54,911 bases of DNA from an uncultured Flavobacteriales bacterium. Lineage in GTDB: Bacteria > Bacteroidota > Bacteroidia > Flavobacteriales_D > Sanyastnellaceae. The stretch covers positions 1-54,911 of the forward strand of contig CAJQJX010000059.1 of the NCBI GenBank assembly GCA_905478795.1, in the 5' to 3' direction. The notes under the pieces were generated by a model. The model was not told where the DNA came from, made no database searches, and saw only the letters and a program-made list of their open reading frames with translations. Below are positions 34,524-45,974 of the stretch, in pieces (the stretch's first letter is position 1; each line of letters starts with the position of its first letter). The position numbers and the translations under genes are program-made.

Positions 34524-35556
34524 TTAAATCGAATCTGATACGTTGATCTGCGAGGTCTTCCCCCAATAAAATGCGGCGCGCCACAGAGGCGGCCATTCCG
34601 GCACCAATGGCCACATCGCTGTGCAACTGCGGCCACCCCACAAGGGTCTTCCCTACCTCTTCAAGGCTCTCTTTGGCCCTGTCGCTGATAGAAGACAGGT
34701 CCACAAATGCGTCCAGAAGTTCAGGCGTCCAAACGCCGCCACCAGCCAGCTCCGTCAGTTGCTCGGCCGTGAGCCTTCCGTGCAAAAAGTCTTCGGTTTC
34801 CTCAAGGTCGTAGCGCTCAATGTCCAGCAAACCCCTGTCGTTGGTTTCCATGATCAAGGACATGCGGCGGTCACGTGCTCCCAACCTCAGCAGTGCTTTG
34901 GCCGATGGGGCGTCACAAGCGTCGACCACCAGATCCAAACCACCCAGGAACTCCTCCATCACCTCCGGCACAAACCCCATGGGCCACACCTCCACTTCCA
35001 GGTAAGGGTCCACTTCCGCTATGGCACGCGCGGTAGAAATCAGCTTAGAATCGCCCAGCTCAAACACCGAAGCCGGAATGCGATTGAGGTTGGAAAGCTC
35101 AATGGTGTCGGAATCGGCCAAATGCAAACGGCCAATCACACGCTCCATGGCCATCGCGATCGCCACACTGCGTCCAACGGACATTCCCACAACGCCCACC
35201 GACTTCATGGACAATTCCTGTTGCTCCTCGCTCCGAATCTTATTGCGGTTGCGGTTGGTACGAACCTCAATAAATTCAGACTCCTCCAACAAAAGCACCG
35301 CTTTGTTGCGCCACGGATACCATGCCACCGTCCCATAACGGCCTGTGGGGCTGCTCCCTTCTCTGGCAGAAAACGCCGACGTTGCGTGCTTTGAAGACCC
35401 GCCGGGGTGGCTGCACTTGAACCACTCTCTCCACTGACCCTCCAAGAGACTCGCATCCAAAGGCGCTGGATTTACTCGGGAAAATGCCCGCCATGCCTCC
35501 TGCCCCTCTGGGCTCGAGAGACAAAACTTTACAGCGCGAAACGGGGGCGTCGACAT
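34492..35556 (-). CDS. ThiF/E1-type adenylyltransferase of the Rv1355c-like branch
   Basis: Protein of 354 residues. An N-terminal region of about 115 residues ends in YGTVAWYPWRNK and TNRNRNKI, then a Rossmann-type E1 domain: VGVVGMSVGRSVAIAMA (ATP binding), LADSDTIELSNLNRIPASVF, DPYLEVEVW, LVVDACDAPSAKALL and METNDRGLLDIERYDLE. These segments match the ThiF part of the Rv1355c family as I remember it; the nitroreductase-like half found in Rv1355c itself is missing. E1-like enzymes adenylate a carboxylate, often the C-terminus of a small protein, or an amino acid. There is no ubiquitin-like partner nearby and no CxxC zinc pair, so small-molecule activation is more likely. First gene of the operon leading to the kinase. 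Confidence 0.8.
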   Translation of the reverse strand: MSTPPFRAVKFCLSSPEGQEAWRAFSRVNPAPLDASLLEGQWREWFKCSHPGGSSKHATSAFSAREGSSPTGRYGTVAWYPWRNKAVLLLEESEFIEVRTNRNRNKIRSEEQQELSMKSVGVVGMSVGRSVAIAMAMERVIGRLHLADSDTIELSNLNRIPASVFELGDSKLISTARAIAEVDPYLEVEVWPMGFVPEVMEEFLGGLDLVVDACDAPSAKALLRLGARDRRMSLIMETNDRGLLDIERYDLEETEDFLHGRLTAEQLTELAGGGVWTPELLDAFVDLSSISDRAKESLEEVGKTLVGWPQLHSDVAIGAGMAASVARRILLGEDLADQRIRFDLNEQLSIAHTA

Positions 35557-35664
35557 TATATGAATGTCTCCAGAGAAGCCCTGCGTTTCACCGCCATTTG
35601 AACAGCTTATCCACGACCCACAGTGGATGTCTAAAAATATCCTGAGTCAGGAGCGCAACCTTTG

Positions 35665-36138
35665 ATGAAAGCTTGCGTAAGGATTCATGAGATGCTTTTA
35701 ACCTCCCCCACTTTCAACATTGAGATTCTGCCCAATGCGCTCGCCGCACTGCCAGAATTATTTGCCGGACTGGACGACATCCTCCCGGCCCTCGACCTTC
35801 AACTCGAAGAGACCTGGCCGGGCGAAGTAGGCCCTGCCACGGAAGTACTGATTACGGCCAACATCGGGCAAGCCATCCTAGACTCACGGTCCATTTTCTT
35901 GGTAAATCCAGAACCAGACTCAGCCGAATTGGCAAGTCTACTGGATACTGGACGTCAAGTGCGCTGGGTGTCAAAAGGAACGGCCCAAGGAGATTGGGTA
36001 GACAGCTTCGCCAGATTTCTGCTGACGCTGCGCGCATCGGAGCATACCGCTGCCAAGCAATCCATGCTGCGCAGCAAGAAAAACAACACAAAGTCCATCT
36101 CGCCTTCCCTCCCTAAAAACAGGAGAAAAGCGAGTTAA
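35665..36138 (+). CDS. Hypothetical protein
   Basis: Frame of 157 codons from the ATG at 35665; an internal ATG at 35692 is also possible. No family recognised. It is an acidic protein in its first 110 residues (LPELFAGLDDILPALDLQLEETWPG; LITANIGQAILDSR) with a sharply basic tail (KSMLRSKKNNTKS to KNRRKAS). It contains no signal peptide or membrane segment. It is divergent from the ThiF-like gene with a 108-bp gap and could be coregulated with it. Coding status is supported only by length and amino-acid make-up. Confidence 0.5.
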   Translation: MKACVRIHEMLLTSPTFNIEILPNALAALPELFAGLDDILPALDLQLEETWPGEVGPATEVLITANIGQAILDSRSIFLVNPEPDSAELASLLDTGRQVRWVSKGTAQGDWVDSFARFLLTLRASEHTAAKQSMLRSKKNNTKSISPSLPKNRRKAS

Positions 36139-36147
36139 GGTCCAGCC

Positions 36148-36675
36148 TCAGAGGTCGCCGGACCGCATCCGGACAAAACGGTTGCCCAGAATATTGGCCC
36201 AATCGCGGATGACCCCCAGGCTCTCTTGCGTGTCCGCAGAAACGGTCTTTCCACCCATGCGCAGCACCAGCCACCCATAGAGGGCCACCAACATGGACTC
36301 CACTTCGGTTCCAGTCGGCTCGCCCCTCTTGGCCATTTCCTCGATGTGTGGCTTGGCCGAGTCTACCGCTGCTTTGTACTCCTCGTCCTTGAGGACATCC
36401 AACAAAGTCCGGTGTAAGTAAGTCAGCTCAATCATGACCTCATCCAGCGATCCGACGTGCCCCTTGGCCGTCTTTTTTTCGCGGCGAAGGGATTGGATCA
36501 AGTCTGCAAACCACTTGAGTTCAGCTTCCAATCGGTCTCCTTGGTAAGCCGATGACAGGTGCGTCCGCAAGGCCGCCAAATCCAGGTTGACCGCGCGCAC
36601 GAGGTCCTCCATTTGCCAGACATACAAGATGTACTCTACGATGTGCTGGTCGCGCTTTTCTTCTGCTGTCGTCAT
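36148..36675 (-). CDS. DUF4924 family protein
   Basis: Protein of 175 residues, from the ATG at 36675; the open frame continues upstream but with low-quality composition and covers the next gene. The start EEKRDQHIVEYILYVWQMEDLVRA is the hallmark of DUF4924, an all-helical family of about 170-180 residues in the Bacteroidota with unknown function. Other matching parts are LDEVMIELTYLHRTLLDVL and EVESMLVALYGWLVLRMGGKTVS. Its ATG overlaps the stop of the small upstream gene (ATGA), so the two are cotranslated. Confidence 0.88.
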   Translation of the reverse strand: MTTAEEKRDQHIVEYILYVWQMEDLVRAVNLDLAALRTHLSSAYQGDRLEAELKWFADLIQSLRREKKTAKGHVGSLDEVMIELTYLHRTLLDVLKDEEYKAAVDSAKPHIEEMAKRGEPTGTEVESMLVALYGWLVLRMGGKTVSADTQESLGVIRDWANILGNRFVRMRSGDL

Positions 36676-36929
36676 GACTGGGGTTGGTCTGTAGATCCGG
36701 TCGACAGCGCATTGCTCCGCGCGGATTTCATGGAAAGAAACACCTGCTCCACCTCTGGAATGAGCCGCTGCGCAAATTCTTGTACCGCTTTGAGTCCTCC
36801 AGAACCCTCTACAGGCAGGCGATAGGTCTGTTCCAATGGGCCCCAGACAAACTGCACGTGATACTTCTCGTTCCATTCCTGAACGACAATGCGCATCGCG
36901 CGATGGGGAATTTGAGCAACAGTTCTCAT
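36672..36929 (-). CDS. Small conserved-looking protein coupled to DUF4924
   Basis: Protein of 85 residues from the ATG at 36929. Content: an RIVVQEWNEKYHVQFVWGPLEQTYRLP segment that looks like two or three beta strands, followed by a helix (GLKAVQEFAQRLIPEVEQVFLSM). The family is not recognised. A TACCTTCG box (36942-36949, one mismatch from TAnnTTTG) ends 12 nt before the ATG, and the stop overlaps the DUF4924 start by 4 bp, both supporting a real gene. It is head to head with DUF1853. Confidence 0.65.
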   Translation of the reverse strand: MRTVAQIPHRAMRIVVQEWNEKYHVQFVWGPLEQTYRLPVEGSGGLKAVQEFAQRLIPEVEQVFLSMKSARSNALSTGSTDQPQS

Positions 36930-36961
36930 GGCTTTCGGTTGCGAAGGTAGAATTTCGCAGC

Positions 36962-37936
36962 GTGCAAGACCCCTGGCTCCATCGATGGCGCGGCCCTTTG
37001 GCCGAACAACCCCAAGCCCTCGCCGCATTAATGCGGCTGCGTTGGGCCGTAGGGTCGGCTCCTTTGATGGCGCACCATCCCGACTTGGACTTCCAAGTAC
37101 TCGACGATCGTTGGTGCCAAGACGCACTCGACGCGGACTTGCCACTTTTTGAGCAGTGGGCTTCGGAACTGGTGATGGGCCAATCTCCCCTCCCCCCGCA
37201 CATTTTGGAGCCCGGAGGCCAGCTTTTGGGCAAACACTTCGAAGCCTTGGTGGCGTTTTGGCTCGAATCCAGCCCACATTTCCGTCTGCGCGCGCACAGC
37301 GTTCAGCTTCAATCCGAAAAGCGCACCATTGGCGAGCTCGATTTTTTAGTGGAGGATCTCCATCGAGGCCGCACGCTGCACATGGAAGTGGCCAGCAAAT
37401 TCTACCTCGCGGCAGAGGACGGGGCCGCCTGGCCCAATTGGATTGGACCGTCAGGTCGACATGACACCCTCGCCGGAAAAATGGACAAGTTGGTAGACCA
37501 ATTGGCCGCCAGCAAACTCACACCTGCCCGCGAGTTCATGCGTTCAGAGCGCATTGCAACACCAGAACCTGTCCTGCTCATGAAAGGGTGGTTCTTCCAT
37601 CACCACACCCGCCTCAACCGCCACCGGGCTCCGCAATGGGCACATCCTCAATATGCCGCTGGATGGTGGTGCAAGCCTCACGAAGCCCACGACGTGATGG
37701 GCAGCGACCATGTGCGCATCCTTCCACTGCCCAAAGGACGTTGGCTGGGGAAATTCCACCCCACGGAGAGTGACCCGCCCCTGCATTGGAGCCGGCTTGA
37801 GGCGGTGTTGCACGACCACTTCTCACGAACCCACAAGGCGCTCATGTGCGCTGTGGTCATTGAGGGAGACACCGGCTGGGAAGAAATTTCCCGCGGTTTT
37901 GTGGTCCACAAAGACTGGCCCGGGCGGGGCCGATGA
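36962..37936 (+). CDS. DUF1853 family protein
   Basis: Protein of about 324 residues if it starts at the GTG at 36962; the open frame reaches 36836 but that part overlaps the divergent gene. DUF1853 marks are LGKHFEALVAFWLE, the nuclease-like core RTIGELDFLVED with HMEVASKFYL, and NWIGPSGRHDTLAGKMDKLVDQL. The E-x-D...E-x-K pattern (GELDFL then MEVASKF) resembles the PD-(D/E)xK nuclease fold, which fits published fold suspicion about such families only loosely; activity is unproven. It stands alone and converges with the symporter gene: the stop codons are adjacent at 37936/37937. Confidence 0.85.
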   Translation: MQDPWLHRWRGPLAEQPQALAALMRLRWAVGSAPLMAHHPDLDFQVLDDRWCQDALDADLPLFEQWASELVMGQSPLPPHILEPGGQLLGKHFEALVAFWLESSPHFRLRAHSVQLQSEKRTIGELDFLVEDLHRGRTLHMEVASKFYLAAEDGAAWPNWIGPSGRHDTLAGKMDKLVDQLAASKLTPAREFMRSERIATPEPVLLMKGWFFHHHTRLNRHRAPQWAHPQYAAGWWCKPHEAHDVMGSDHVRILPLPKGRWLGKFHPTESDPPLHWSRLEAVLHDHFSRTHKALMCAVVIEGDTGWEEISRGFVVHKDWPGRGR

Positions 37937-39589
37937 TCAGCCCCAGAAGAAGGCGTAAAGCACCGCCAAAACAGTCAGCACAGCAAAGGCACCGATGTTG
38001 TAGAGCGGCTCTGTCGCAAACGTGCTCCGCGACAAAGAGATGCCCTTCGCATCGTCGGCACCCTTGCCATCAAATTGGCTCACCAATGCAATGACCAACA
38101 TCGTCAGTAAGGTTGTCAAGCCCATTTGGTCCAAGAAAGGCAAGTCCATAAACAGCGCGCTATCGGACCAGCCTTTGGGGGCCACCTTGAAGTACATCGC
38201 GATCGGAATCGACACCAACGCCCCCGTGATGGCTCCTCGATTCGTCGTTTTCTTCCAAAACAACCCCAAGATGAACACCGCCAAGATGCCTGGACTCACC
38301 ACGCCTGTATACTCCTGAATGAACTGGAATGCTTGATCAATACCGCCGAGAAGTGGCGCCATAATGCAGGCCACAATCAACGCTACTGTAGCCGAAATAC
38401 GGCCCATCCGCACCGTGGCCCGGTCATCTGCATCGGGATTGATGTACGGCTTGTAAATGTCCATCGTGAAGATGGTCGATGTGCTATTGAGCATGGAAGC
38501 GAGAGAGGACACAATCGCCGCAGCAAGGGCTGCAAAAGCCAGCCCCTTGAGCCCTGTTGGCAAGAACTGCAACAACCAAGGGTAGGCAAAGTCTGGATTG
38601 GCTCCTGTAGGAGGCTTGTTCATCGCAGCCTCACCAAGACCAGCCATCACTGCAGCATCTTGGGTCATCACGTAAGCTGCGATGCCCGGAATGACCACAA
38701 TCAAAGGGAGAATGAGTTTGAGGCCCGCCGCAAAGAGGATGCCCCGCTGTGATTCTTTGAGCGACTTGGCCGCCAGCGTCCTTTGGATGATGTACTGATT
38801 GAACCCCCAGTAATAGATGTTGGCCACCCACATCCCTCCGACCAGCACTCCAATCCCGGGGAGGTTCATGTACTCAGGGTGGTCCTTGTCGAGGATCATC
38901 GCAAACTTATCCGGGGCAGCATCATAAATGGCACCAAAGCCCGCCCACATTCCAGCTCCGCCGGACACCGCATCGAGGGCCAAATAGGTTGTCACCAACC
39001 CCCCCATCACCAAGAAAATCACTTGAATCACGTCCGTCCACGACACTGCCGACAATCCACCGTAGAGCGAATAGGCCGCGGCAAAGAGCCCCAAACCCAC
39101 CACGCCATACATCATGGGAATGCCCATGATGGTCTCCAACGCCAATGAACCCAAGTAGAGAACCGAAGCGAGGTTTACGAAGACGTAGAGTGAAATCCAG
39201 AAGACGGCAAGGATCGTCTTGAGGTTGGTGGAGTAACGCTGTTCCACAAATTCGGGAATCGTGTACAGCCCCTTCTCGATGAAAATGGGCAAAAAGTACT
39301 TTCCGACGATGATGAGGGTCAAGGCGGCCATCCATTCATAGGAGGCTATGGCCAGGCCAATCTTAAAGCCCGAACCCGACATCCCAATGAACTGTTCGGC
39401 CGAGATGTTGGCCGCAATCAAGGAGGCTCCGACCGCCCACCACGGCAATGATTTGCTCGCCAAGAAATAGTCCTCAGCGTTTTTTTGGTGTCCCTTTTTG
39501 TCGCGAGAAACCCATAGGCCAACCCCCAAAATGAGGATGGCATAACCGATAAAAATGGCGTAATCGAGCGCCGAAAAGGTGCTGGTCAT
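37937..39589 (-). CDS. Sodium:solute symporter (SSS family, SGLT-like)
   Basis: Integral membrane protein of 550 residues, from the ATG at 39589 (MTSTFSALDYAIF). It has about 14 hydrophobic segments. Family marks: EDYFLASKSLPWWAVGASLIAANISAEQFIGMSGSGFKIG in the first core helix region, YGGLSAVSWTDVIQVIFLVMGG and the late AALAAAIVSSLASMLNSTSTIFTMDIYK. The subfamily is that of the Vibrio galactose transporter vSGLT. With a secreted beta-galactosidase divergently next to it, uptake of galactose or glucose with Na+ is the likely role. Confidence 0.92.
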   Translation of the reverse strand: MTSTFSALDYAIFIGYAILILGVGLWVSRDKKGHQKNAEDYFLASKSLPWWAVGASLIAANISAEQFIGMSGSGFKIGLAIASYEWMAALTLIIVGKYFLPIFIEKGLYTIPEFVEQRYSTNLKTILAVFWISLYVFVNLASVLYLGSLALETIMGIPMMYGVVGLGLFAAAYSLYGGLSAVSWTDVIQVIFLVMGGLVTTYLALDAVSGGAGMWAGFGAIYDAAPDKFAMILDKDHPEYMNLPGIGVLVGGMWVANIYYWGFNQYIIQRTLAAKSLKESQRGILFAAGLKLILPLIVVIPGIAAYVMTQDAAVMAGLGEAAMNKPPTGANPDFAYPWLLQFLPTGLKGLAFAALAAAIVSSLASMLNSTSTIFTMDIYKPYINPDADDRATVRMGRISATVALIVACIMAPLLGGIDQAFQFIQEYTGVVSPGILAVFILGLFWKKTTNRGAITGALVSIPIAMYFKVAPKGWSDSALFMDLPFLDQMGLTTLLTMLVIALVSQFDGKGADDAKGISLSRSTFATEPLYNIGAFAVLTVLAVLYAFFWG

Positions 39590-39624
39590 GATGGAGTAAG
39601 GATGTGGAGACCCCGTGTCATTGA

Positions 39625-42906
<3,282 letters not shown>

Positions 42907-42971
42907 TCGCAACATGGCTTCTGAACCTTGTTTTGCATTGAACTTCACAGCACTTAAACCGTTCTGTTGAT

Positions 42972-45497
42972 ATGGCACAGCGTCTGACCCTACTTCTCCT
43001 TTGTATTTCCACCACCCTTTGCGCCCAAAGGCCCGGTGGAGGCAATCGTCCTGATGGAGAGCGGCCAAAAATTGGCGTCGTTTTTGGCACCGTAGAAGAT
43101 GCCGATTCTGGTGCGCCCATTGAGTTTGCCACCATCAGCATTTTGGCCTTTGACCAAGACAAGGTGATCACAGGTGGAGTCACCGATAACAAGGGCCGTT
43201 TCCGCATCACGGAAATCCCCGTTGGCCGTTTCCGTGCACAGATTGGCTTCATGGGGTACCTATCGACAACGGTCAATGACATCCGACTGACCCCACGAGG
43301 CGGCATCGAACAAGACCTGGGCACCCTGCGCCTCGAACCCAACATTCGGGCGCTTGAAGCCGCAGAAGTCGTAGAGCAAAGGTCCAGCCTCGAGATGATG
43401 ATCGACCGCAAGGTGTTCCGCGTAGGCGATGACCTGAATAGTGCGGGGTCAAACGCCACCGAGTTGTTGCGCAACGTCCCGAGCATCGATGTCGACATCG
43501 ACGGTAACCTCAGCCTTCGTGGATCTGGCAACGTCACCATACTGATCGACGGCCGACCCAGCGGAATGACAGGCAGCGCGACCCAAAGCCTGCTCGAACA
43601 AATTCCCGCAAGCAGCATTGACCGGGTCGAGATCATCACCAGCCCTACCGCCAAATACGACCCCGAAGGCGTGGCAGGCATCCTGAATATCATCCTTAAA
43701 AAAGACAAGCTCGAAGGCAAAAACGGACAAGTCAGCGTGACTTGGGGGACCAACGAAAACCACAGTGGATCCTTTAATGGGAACATCCGTGGCCAGAAGC
43801 TGAATTTCTCGGTGAATGCTGGTTGGAACCAACGCAATGGGTTCCGCCGTGGAGACAGCGAGCGAGAGCAGGCCTTCGGCGGAGAATTGGCTGGTGGGTA
43901 CGACTCTTTGAGCGTGTTGACTTCCAATAGCTACACCGACAACTTGCGCTCCAGCTGGAACTTTAAAACGGGCCTCGACTGGATGCCTTCGTCAAAGACC
44001 ACATGGAACATGGGGTTCAGGACCAACCAAGGCAACAACTCAGGAGTCGAAGACGTCGTGAACTTGGAATCTTGGAGCACCGATGCCATCGGCGGGTTTA
44101 CCCGATTTGGAATGTCCAACAGCGAAAATTCCTCCATGGACCTCGACTTGGGTTATGAGCACAAATACGGTGAGCGCCATGTGTTGCAGTCCTTTGCCCG
44201 CTGGTCTCAGCGCAACAACACTTCTTCAGATTCTCTGTGGCAAGACCTGCCCAATGCGGCACTCGATCCTGGCTACCTCTCCAACGCCAACCTCAACGAT
44301 GGTGGAAATTGGAATGCGACCCTGCAAGTCGACTACGAGAAACCGCTGGACAACGACGGGAAACTTGAACTGGGCTACAAAAGCATCTTGCGGGAAAGCA
44401 ATGAAGACCAGCAGTTCTGGCAGAAAGACACCACAGGAATGCCCTTTGTGCAAGCCTATGACTTCCGATACCGTGAAGACATCCATGCTGCCTACGTCAC
44501 CTGGGGCCGCAAATTTGGCGCCTGGGGCGTGCAAGTGGGAGGGCGCGGAGAGACCGTCTACACCACCGCTGAGCTCAAAGGCGACAGCACAGACATCGCA
44601 GCGGTTTTGGCCCAACTCGGCGGCAGCGACGCCACCTTTGTGAACGACTACACCAGTTTTTACCCCTCGACCAACCTGAGCTATACGGTGGACGACCGCA
44701 ACCAATGGGTATTGAGCTACAACCGTCGCGTCAACCGGCCTCGCGGGAGACAGGTGAATCCGTTTGTCGACAATGCGGACCCGCGGAACCTGCGCTACGG
44801 CAACCCCTTTCTTCTGCCCGAATACACCGACGGTTTAGAGTTTGGTCACCAACTCACCACCAAGGCCCTCACCGTCACGACCTCACTGTTCTACAAAACA
44901 ACACGGGACGTTATCCGCAGGTTTGTGGAGGTCGATGATGCCGGCATTGCCTACCGCACGTTCGTCAACCTCGCCCGACAGACCAACTCTGGACTGGAAG
45001 TCGTCGCCATGTGGCGCAAAGGACGCAGCCTCCAACTGCGCGTCAACGGCAGCATTTACCATCAAAAAACCGACGGCTCCAACCTGGCGCCGGACCTCGG
45101 CAACAATGGCTTCCAAGGCAGCGCGGGCTACCAAGTATCGGCCCTTGTCAAAGGCGGGTGGAAGGTGCAAATCAACGGGCGTTACAGGGCGCCATCCCAG
45201 TATACGCAGGGCACTTTCCAAGGCTACATCTCCCACAGCGCGGCCGTCAGCAGAGACTTCTACGACGGCAAAGTCAAAGGGTCGCTGCGCGTCAGCGATG
45301 TGTTTGACCAGCAAGAATGGTCGTACACCTCTGAGGGGAGGGACTTTTTCCAAGACGGCACCTTCAAACGACAGAGCCGCTTCATTTATGCCAGTGTGAC
45401 TTGGTCTTTCGGCAAGCTCGAACCCGGACAACGGGGCAGAGGCAACGGAGGCTATGGCAGTGGTTCAGGGGGCAGTTTCGATGGAGGAGAATTCTGA
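42972..45497 (+). CDS. TonB-dependent receptor-like outer membrane protein
   Basis: Protein of 841 residues. Signal peptide (MAQRLTLLLLCISTTLCAQ), then a carboxypeptidase-regulatory-like beta-sandwich (about 32-110, GTVEDADSGAPIEFATISI to GRFRITEIPVGRF), a plug domain (about 135-240, ATELLRNVPSIDVDIDGNLSLRG, IDRVEIITSPTAKYDPEG) and a long beta-barrel of the OMP_b-brl_3 type. The final aromatic residue pattern is followed by a Gly-rich tail (GRGNGGYGSGSGG). Such receptors import ligands across the outer membrane; no SusD-like partner lies nearby, so a small ligand rather than a glycan is more likely. It overlaps the next gene by 17 bp. Confidence 0.9.
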   Translation: MAQRLTLLLLCISTTLCAQRPGGGNRPDGERPKIGVVFGTVEDADSGAPIEFATISILAFDQDKVITGGVTDNKGRFRITEIPVGRFRAQIGFMGYLSTTVNDIRLTPRGGIEQDLGTLRLEPNIRALEAAEVVEQRSSLEMMIDRKVFRVGDDLNSAGSNATELLRNVPSIDVDIDGNLSLRGSGNVTILIDGRPSGMTGSATQSLLEQIPASSIDRVEIITSPTAKYDPEGVAGILNIILKKDKLEGKNGQVSVTWGTNENHSGSFNGNIRGQKLNFSVNAGWNQRNGFRRGDSEREQAFGGELAGGYDSLSVLTSNSYTDNLRSSWNFKTGLDWMPSSKTTWNMGFRTNQGNNSGVEDVVNLESWSTDAIGGFTRFGMSNSENSSMDLDLGYEHKYGERHVLQSFARWSQRNNTSSDSLWQDLPNAALDPGYLSNANLNDGGNWNATLQVDYEKPLDNDGKLELGYKSILRESNEDQQFWQKDTTGMPFVQAYDFRYREDIHAAYVTWGRKFGAWGVQVGGRGETVYTTAELKGDSTDIAAVLAQLGGSDATFVNDYTSFYPSTNLSYTVDDRNQWVLSYNRRVNRPRGRQVNPFVDNADPRNLRYGNPFLLPEYTDGLEFGHQLTTKALTVTTSLFYKTTRDVIRRFVEVDDAGIAYRTFVNLARQTNSGLEVVAMWRKGRSLQLRVNGSIYHQKTDGSNLAPDLGNNGFQGSAGYQVSALVKGGWKVQINGRYRAPSQYTQGTFQGYISHSAAVSRDFYDGKVKGSLRVSDVFDQQEWSYTSEGRDFFQDGTFKRQSRFIYASVTWSFGKLEPGQRGRGNGGYGSGSGGSFDGGEF

Positions 45498-45900
45498 AGC
45501 CAAACGCACCGGCCCCATCCTCTTTTTTGACGGGGGCTGCGCTTTGTGCCACGGCGCAGTGCGCCGGCTCATTCGATGGGAAAGTGCACCCCTCCAAACC
45601 CTGCGTTTCGCCCCTCTCGACGGGGCCACAGCAAAAACGATGCGCACGCAGGGCGCGCTGTCACACAAACAGAATGCCGTGGTGCTGTGGACGCCAGATG
45701 CTGTACTGTCCGGGGAGGCTGCAGCAGGAGCAGCGCTCAAACTGATCGGCCGCACGGGCTGGGCAAGCGCCTTTGGCATGCTGCCCAAACCCTTGCGCAT
45801 GGCAGGATATCGCTTCACCGCCCGGCACCGCCACAACTGGTTTGGCCGGGTCTCTAAATCGTGCCCACTGCCCACATCACCTCAACGGTTCTTGCCATAA
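45481..45900 (+). CDS. DCC family thiol-disulfide oxidoreductase (YuxK-like)
   Basis: Protein of 139 residues, from the ATG at 45481 inside the end of the receptor gene. The family motif appears at once: ILFFDGGCALCHGAVRRLIRWE, where D-G-x-C-x-x-C gives the DCC name and the redox CxxC pair. The middle LRFAPLDGATAK and the end FTARHRHNWFGR also fit. DCC proteins are thioredoxin-like and of poorly known function. Coupled translation with the receptor is suggested by the overlap, but no joint function is known. Confidence 0.88.
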   Translation: MEENSEAKRTGPILFFDGGCALCHGAVRRLIRWESAPLQTLRFAPLDGATAKTMRTQGALSHKQNAVVLWTPDAVLSGEAAAGAALKLIGRTGWASAFGMLPKPLRMAGYRFTARHRHNWFGRVSKSCPLPTSPQRFLP

Positions 45901-45974
45901 CAGCGTTTTCCTTAAATGCCAAAGCATGCGAAGCCAGAGCACCGCAGACCATGCACTGCGTACTTTCGCCCCCC

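Noticed and set aside
36676-37233. N-terminal extension of the DUF4924 frame (about 186 more codons)
   Set aside because: Ser/Arg/Cys-rich sequence without family match, covering the small gene at 36672-36929; the DUF4924 family starts at the ATG at 36675.
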